A DNA stretch of 9,989 nt, taken from assembly GCA_030667645.1 (NCBI GenBank), contig DAOUVM010000054.1, positions 1 to 9,989 of the forward strand, read 5' to 3'. The notes under the pieces are model-generated. The model ran no database searches, had not been told where the DNA came from, and saw nothing but the letters and a program-made list of their open reading frames with translations. The translations under genes and the position numbers were made by a program. This document shows positions 7,116-9,989 of this stretch, piece by piece; position 1 is the stretch's first letter, and every line of letters begins with the position of its first letter. Source of the stretch: Ardenticatenales bacterium. Lineage in GTDB: Bacteria; Chloroflexota; Anaerolineae; Promineifilales; UBA4811.

Positions 7116-8169
7116 TCAGCACGGCGAGGCGGATCGCCGGCGGCGTCTGCTCGTCTGTTCGGCGCCCGGCCGAGCCGGGATCATTGGCAATCCCACCGAC
7201 ATGTACGGGGGCGCGGTCCTGTCGTGTTCGGTAGCGCTGCGGGCGCGGGTGACGGTAGCGCCGGCCGCCAGCCTCGTTCTGGAGACCAACGGAGAAGAGT
7301 TCGAAATCGCCGGCCGAGACGATCTGCGCCCCCGGCGTGACCGGTTTGACGTGGCTCGCGCGGTCCTCGACTATCTTCATCTTCCCGTCACGCCGCCCTG
7401 CCATGTGCGGTACGAGAGCGAAATCCCCTTGCATAGCGGGCTGGCGGGCTCTACCGCGCTGGTAGTGGCCTTGCTTCAAGCTCTGCTTGCCTGGCAGGGA
7501 GAAAACGATCCGCCTTACCGTCTGGCGGAACGGTCCCGCTACGTCGAGTTGAACTACCTCAAGGTGGTGTGCGGGTACCAGGACGCTTACATGTGCACCT
7601 TTGGCGGGCTGAACTATATGGATTTCGGGGGCAAGCAGTTCTACCGCGAGGCCGAGGCGGAGCTTTATGCCACCGTTGAGCCGCTGGCGGCCCATCTTCC
7701 GCCCTCGGATACCGGGGCCGAGCAATCGCCGCCGTTTGTGTTGGGCTTTACCGGGGTGCAACATGTCTCTGGCGCGGTCCACAAGCCGATCCGCGAACGT
7801 TGGCTAGAGGGGGAAGCCGCGGTCGTGGATGGCTACCGGCGAATCACCGAGATCGCGCGGCTGGGAAAAAAGGCGCTCCTAACGGCCGACTGGCCGCTTC
7901 TGGGCCGGATGATGAACGAAAACCATGCCATTCAGCGAGAGCTGGGCGGCTCGGGGGAATCGAACGAAGCACTGATTGGCGCCGCCCTCGACGCCGGCGC
8001 TCTGGGGGCCAAACTGGCCGGCGCCGGCCATGGGGGGACGATCATTGCACTCTGTCCCTGGCCTGATGCCGCTCCACTGGAAAGGGCCCTGCGGGACGCC
8101 GGCGCATCGGCGATCTATCGACCCGAGGTGGATCGGGGGGCGACGGTTGATAGCGATGACCGAAAGTGA
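7105..8169 (+). CDS. GHMP-family sugar kinase resembling glucuronokinase
   Basis: The 354-residue product carries the three GHMP motifs. Motif 1 is SAPGRAGIIGNPTDMYGGAV (19-38). Motif 2, the ATP-binding loop, is IPLHSGLAGSTALVVAL (107-123). Motif 3 is GAKLAGAGHGGTIIAL (301-316). CGYQDAYMCTFGGLNYMDF (157-174, positions approximate by one) supplies the probable catalytic Asp, D160. Galactokinases show GEHTDYNGG in motif 1; the GNPTDxYGG form with IPxxSGLAGS is closer to plant glucuronokinase, which makes D-glucuronate-1-phosphate. The protein should phosphorylate an anomeric or other sugar hydroxyl in the cytoplasm. The frame is open back to 6796, but upstream of 7105 it only runs antiparallel in frame to galU coding sequence. 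ATG 7105 leaves a 14-residue charged leader before the first strand; its ribosome site (AAGG) is weak, as expected for a coupled gene. The GHMP family is certain; uronate specificity is inferred from motifs and the neighbouring GalU and UxaC genes. Confidence 0.85.
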   Translation: MSSDQHGEADRRRRLLVCSAPGRAGIIGNPTDMYGGAVLSCSVALRARVTVAPAASLVLETNGEEFEIAGRDDLRPRRDRFDVARAVLDYLHLPVTPPCHVRYESEIPLHSGLAGSTALVVALLQALLAWQGENDPPYRLAERSRYVELNYLKVVCGYQDAYMCTFGGLNYMDFGGKQFYREAEAELYATVEPLAAHLPPSDTGAEQSPPFVLGFTGVQHVSGAVHKPIRERWLEGEAAVVDGYRRITEIARLGKKALLTADWPLLGRMMNENHAIQRELGGSGESNEALIGAALDAGALGAKLAGAGHGGTIIALCPWPDAAPLERALRDAGASAIYRPEVDRGATVDSDDRK

Positions 8170-8193
8170 GCCAAAAATAATGAGAGATGTGAA

Positions 8194-9027
8194 ATGAGCG
8201 ACGAATACATTGAGACCTTGTTCGGTCTGCCGGGAAAGACGGTCCTGATCACCGGCGGTGGTGGGGTGCTTTGCGGAGCGCTGAGCCGGGCGCTTGCTCG
8301 TGCTGGGGCCAGGGTGGCCGTGCTGGACCGCTCTCTGGAAGCGGCGCAAGAGGTGGCCCACGGCATTGTGACGGCCGGCGGGACAGCGATCGCGGTCCGG
8401 TGTGATGTGCTGGACAAACCCAGCCTGGAGGCCGCTGCCGAGACTGTGTTGGCAGCCTTTGGCCGGGTGGATATCCTGGTCAATGGTGCAGGGGGAAACA
8501 ACCCCAAGGCAACCACCGGGTCTGAGCTTGCGTTTTTTGACCTGCCGGCCGATGCTATTCAGTGGGTTCTCAACCTCAACTTTCTCGGGACGTTGCTGCC
8601 CAGCCAGGTTTTCGGTCGGCTGATGGCTGACCAAGGAGAGGGTGTGATCCTCAACGTGTCGTCGATGAATGCTTTCCGGCCGTTGACCCGAATCCCGGCC
8701 TATTCGGCCGCCAAGGCGGCGGTCAGCAATTTCACGCAGTGGCTGGCGGTCCACGTGGCGCAGGAATACTCGCCCCGCATCCGTGTCAATGCCATCGCGC
8801 CCGGCTTTTTTCTCACTGAGCAGAATCGTTTCCTCCTGACCGACGACGAATGTGGAGAGTTGACCCCCCGCGGCCGCACCATCATTGAGCACACGCCGAT
8901 GGTGCGCTTTGGCCTGCCGGAGGACCTGGTGGGCACGGTGCTCTGGCTACTCTCGCCGGCTTCGGCCTTTGTCACTGGAGTCGTGGTACCGGTAGATGGC
9001 GGGTTCAGTGCGTTCAGTGGGGTGTAG
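8194..9027 (+). CDS. uxuB: SDR oxidoreductase, probable fructuronate reductase (D-mannonate oxidoreductase)
   Basis: The 277-residue protein is a classical short-chain dehydrogenase. The Rossmann loop is TGGGGVLCG (20-28). D45 after strand 2 favours NAD(H). DVLD follows at 71-74, and NGAGG (97-101) replaces the usual NNAG. Catalytic residues are S156/S157 in NVSSMNA, Y170 and K174 in YSAAK. The C-terminus is VDGGFSAFSGV. The NGAGGNNPKATT segment and the bulky FFLTEQNR substrate loop recall the SDR-type D-mannonate oxidoreductase found in Firmicutes and Thermotoga uronate loci, which reduces D-fructuronate to D-mannonate. It follows the kinase by 24 nt and has GAGAG at 8182-8186. Functionally it would complete the UxaE step by consuming fructuronate. 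Other SDR activities such as gluconate 5-dehydrogenase are possible, but gene context favours fructuronate. Mannonate dehydratase is not in view. Confidence 0.78.
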   Translation: MSDEYIETLFGLPGKTVLITGGGGVLCGALSRALARAGARVAVLDRSLEAAQEVAHGIVTAGGTAIAVRCDVLDKPSLEAAAETVLAAFGRVDILVNGAGGNNPKATTGSELAFFDLPADAIQWVLNLNFLGTLLPSQVFGRLMADQGEGVILNVSSMNAFRPLTRIPAYSAAKAAVSNFTQWLAVHVAQEYSPRIRVNAIAPGFFLTEQNRFLLTDDECGELTPRGRTIIEHTPMVRFGLPEDLVGTVLWLLSPASAFVTGVVVPVDGGFSAFSGV

Positions 9028-9067
9028 CAAGTTGGCTGTCCAACCCGTTGCCTGACTTGCCGATCTA

Positions 9068-9107
9068 CCAATTCGCCAATTCACCAATATGCCAATTAGC
9101 CAATCCA
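9068..9107. repeat. Five tandem 8-bp CCAAT units
   Basis: The units are CCAATTCG, CCAATTCA, CCAATATG, CCAATTAG and CCAATCCA, in exact 8-bp register with a constant CCAAT core and a variable 3-base end. Short spacer repeats of this CCAATTCG kind are, in my recollection, frequent between genes in Chloroflexota genomes. They are too short and spacer-free for a CRISPR. Their role is unknown; they could be a by-product of replication slippage or a protein-binding array. Confidence 0.8.
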
Positions 9108-9112
9108 CGATG

Positions 9113-9132
9113 GTCCCCCTGTTGAGTGTTGT
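9113..9132 (+). repeat. Left terminal inverted repeat of the MITE-like element
   Basis: Twenty bases, GTCCCCCTGTTGAGTGTTGT, pairing with 9367-9386 with one mismatch. The left end lies 5 nt after the last CCAAT tandem unit. Confidence 0.7.
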
Positions 9133-9163
9133 TGAAGGATGAGGTACAATGCACCAGGGTTAA

Positions 9164-9337
9164 CACTCAGAGGGAGGTGCGAATCTGCCAGAGCAGGCTC
9201 GAGTGGCCGATTTCTGGCCTGACCCAGACTGTGACGATCATAGCAAGCTGCAAGGTGAAGACCAGACGGACATCATTAGGCTCGCCAAACCCCAAGCAGG
9301 TCGCCAGCGCCACAAGTGCAAGACGTGCAATTGCTAA
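9164..9337 (+). pseudogene. Remnant of an IS transposase N-terminal zinc ribbon
   Basis: In the frame ending at TAA 9335-9337 the translation includes RVADFWPDPDCDDHSKL, then DIIRLAKPQAGRQRHKCKTC and a terminal NC. The pattern CPxxxC, a polar linker, an IIR/IIK strand, then GRQRYxCKTC is the N-terminal zinc-binding head of many IS transposases, where TCGKTF would normally follow. Here the first cysteine of the CPxxxC pair is replaced by Trp (TGG). There is no good start codon (only GTG 9203 in frame), and the frame stops right after the second Cys pair, at what may be the deletion junction. The position just inside the left inverted repeat is where an IS transposase would begin. It is surely non-functional; the family resemblance is by eye. 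Confidence 0.55.
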
Positions 9338-9366
9338 AGAGCTGCTGACAACAATACTGCCCCCTG

Positions 9367-9386
9367 ACAACACTCAACGGGGGGAC
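9367..9386 (-). repeat. Right terminal inverted repeat of the MITE-like element
   Basis: Twenty bases, ACAACACTCAACGGGGGGAC on the + strand, the inverted partner of 9113-9132. A nearby CTGACAACA copy (around 9345-9353) partly repeats its inner end. Confidence 0.7.
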
Positions 9387-9400
9387 GAGCCTGTCAGTAC

Positions 9401-9406
9401 AGGAGG
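9401..9406 (+). promoter_or_regulatory. Strong ribosome binding site of rubredoxin
   Basis: A perfect AGGAGG, 5 nt before ATG 9412 and just outside the right end of the MITE-like element. It suggests strong translation of the small rubredoxin gene. Confidence 0.7.
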
Positions 9407-9411
9407 GAAGA

Positions 9412-9573
9412 ATGGACAAGTGGGAATGTGTTGTGTGTGGGTACATTTATGACCCTGAGATGGGCGACCCCGATTGCGGGGTTGTCGCCGGCACGCCTTT
9501 CGAGGCGCTGCCCAACGACTGGGTTTGCCCCGACTGTGGTGTGGGCAAGGATATGTTCGAGAAGGTAGAGTGA
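9412..9573 (+). CDS. Rubredoxin
   Basis: The 53-residue protein is a complete classical rubredoxin. Two knuckles, ECVVCGYIYDP (C6, C9) and WVCPDCGVGKDMFE (C39, C42), bind a single iron through four cysteines; the conserved aromatic core residues W4, Y11, Y13, F30, W37 and F49 are present. GDPDCGVVAGTPFEALPNDW between them is the standard loop, with an extra cysteine (C22) that is not an iron ligand. It is a small cytoplasmic one-electron carrier. The flavodiiron protein gene begins 9 nt downstream, and rubredoxin is the known electron donor to that enzyme, so the two surely act together in reducing oxygen or nitric oxide. Confidence 0.97.
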   Translation: MDKWECVVCGYIYDPEMGDPDCGVVAGTPFEALPNDWVCPDCGVGKDMFEKVE

Positions 9574-9582
9574 GGTGAAGTG

Positions 9583-9989
9583 ATGAAACCAAGGAAGATA
9601 AAGGATGGCATCTACTGGGTGGGGGCCGTTGACTGGGATCGCCGGCTGTTTGACGATCTCATCCCACTCCCCGACGGCACCAGTTATAACGCCTACCTGA
9701 TCCAGGGAAGTGAAAAAAGGGCGCTGATAGACACAGTTGACCCCACCATGTCACACGTTCTGCTCGGCCGCCTGAATCAACTGAACGTCGAGCGTATTGA
9801 CTATGTCATCGCCAACCACGCCGAGCAGGACCATTCCGGCACGCTGCCGCAGGTTCTCGAAAGATATCCCGAGGCGCAGGTCGTCTGCACCCCCAAATGC
9901 AAAGGGATGCTCGTAGATCTGTTATTGGCGCCGGAAGACCGCATTCTCGCGGTGGACGACGGCGCAACACTGTCGCTGGGTGACAGAAC
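9583..9989 (+). CDS. Flavodiiron protein, rubredoxin:oxygen/NO oxidoreductase (partial, N-terminal part)
   Basis: The frame runs off the window end after 135 complete codons; full proteins are about 400 residues. Visible is the metallo-beta-lactamase-like domain beginning MKPRKIKDGIYWVGAVDWD, with the family hallmark GTSYNAYLI (32-40) and the di-iron motif H79-A-E81-Q-D83-H84 in ANHAEQDHSGT. This HxExDH form is what flavodiiron proteins use, distinct from the HxHxDH of zinc hydrolases. The later iron ligands and the C-terminal flavodoxin domain lie beyond the window. The enzyme takes electrons from rubredoxin and reduces O2 to water and/or NO to N2O in anaerobes. GAGGTG at 9572-9577 overlaps the rubredoxin stop and serves as ribosome site, indicating one operon. 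Confidence 0.95.
   Translation, partial: MKPRKIKDGIYWVGAVDWDRRLFDDLIPLPDGTSYNAYLIQGSEKRALIDTVDPTMSHVLLGRLNQLNVERIDYVIANHAEQDHSGTLPQVLERYPEAQVVCTPKCKGMLVDLLLAPEDRILAVDDGATLSLGDR

Larger units (their letters stand above)
9113..9386. mobile_element. MITE-like element with 20-bp terminal inverted repeats
   Basis: The left end, 9113-9132, reads GTCCCCCTGTTGAGTGTTGT. The right end, 9367-9386, reads ACAACACTCAACGGGGGGAC, which is its reverse complement with a single mismatch (19/20). The ends enclose 234 bp, for a total of 274 bp. A third AACACTCA copy lies at 9162-9169, able to pair with TGAGTGTT at 9123-9130. Inside is a frame resembling the start of an IS transposase, so the element looks like a non-autonomous derivative left by internal deletion. 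No convincing target-site duplication was found at the flanks. The right end lies 25 nt before the rubredoxin start codon, so the element supplies or displaces that gene's upstream control region. Confidence 0.65.
9028..9411. other. 384-nt intergenic region between the sugar operon and rubredoxin
   Basis: This gap is occupied by an 8-bp tandem repeat block (9068-9107) and a MITE-like element (9113-9386), both listed separately. Right after the SDR stop there is a short GTTGG-CTGT-CCAAC hairpin (9031-9044), but no T-run follows, so it is not a standard intrinsic terminator. No clear sigma-70 promoter was recognised ahead of the rubredoxin gene, although one must exist here or inside the element if the operons are separate. 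Confidence 0.6.

Noticed and set aside
9031..9044. Hairpin GTTGG-CTGT-CCAAC after the SDR gene as a terminator
   Set aside because: The stem is only 5 bp and no T-run follows.
9068..9107. CRISPR-like array
   Set aside because: Units are 8 bp with no spacers and no cas genes nearby.
9126..9452. 108-residue open frame spanning the gap and the rubredoxin start
   Set aside because: It crosses the MITE-like element and reads rubredoxin in the wrong frame; there is no domain and no ribosome site.

Overview
The window is a high-GC bacterial segment with every recognisable gene on the + strand. Most of it is one sugar-acid operon. It begins with the last codons of a probable Gfo/Idh/MocA dehydrogenase (1-57). 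A creatininase-family hydrolase that resembles inositol-pathway IolN follows (361-1485). Next comes a compositionally different von Willebrand A (VWA) gene (1690-2313). After it lies a tightly packed block: IolO-type 5-keto-L-gluconate epimerase (2454-3308), UxaC-type uronate isomerase (3305-4756), UxaE-type tagaturonate epimerase (4760-6217), a GalU-like nucleotidyltransferase (6210-7115), a GHMP kinase (7105-8169) and an SDR resembling SDR-type fructuronate reductase/D-mannonate oxidoreductase (8194-9027). Within this block the genes overlap by 4, 8 and 11 nt or are separated by 3 and 24 nt, so translational coupling is likely.

The catabolic logic matches the Thermotoga-type inositol route joined to the hexuronate route. 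A diketo-inositol is opened to 5-keto-L-gluconate (IolN) and epimerised to D-tagaturonate (IolO). It is then epimerised to D-fructuronate (UxaE) and reduced to D-mannonate (SDR), with UxaC linking D-glucuronate and D-galacturonate to the same pool. Mannonate dehydratase and KDG kinase/aldolase are not in the window. The unexpected part is the kinase and pyrophosphorylase pair in the middle of the operon. The GHMP kinase has a GNPTDMYGG loop and an IPLHSGLAGS loop like those of plant glucuronokinase. The pair could therefore divert glucuronate (made from inositol by reversible UxaE/UxaC steps) into uronate-1-phosphate and a UDP-uronate. That is a hypothesis from motifs and gene order, not a demonstrated function.

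The 384-nt gap after the SDR gene (9028-9411) holds five 8-bp CCAAT-type tandem units and a 274-bp element bounded by 20-bp inverted repeats (19/20 matching). Inside the element is a short frame resembling the N-terminal zinc ribbon of an IS transposase, so it looks like a MITE made by internal deletion of an IS. Downstream, rubredoxin (9412-9573) and the start of a flavodiiron protein (9583 to the window end) form an oxygen/NO-reducing pair typical of anaerobes.

The likely source is an anaerobic or microaerophilic high-GC bacterium. The CCAATTCG-type spacer repeats and gene mix make Chloroflexota (Anaerolineae-like) my best guess, but this is an impression rather than a demonstrated assignment. 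No rRNA, tRNA, CRISPR array or convincing riboswitch was seen.
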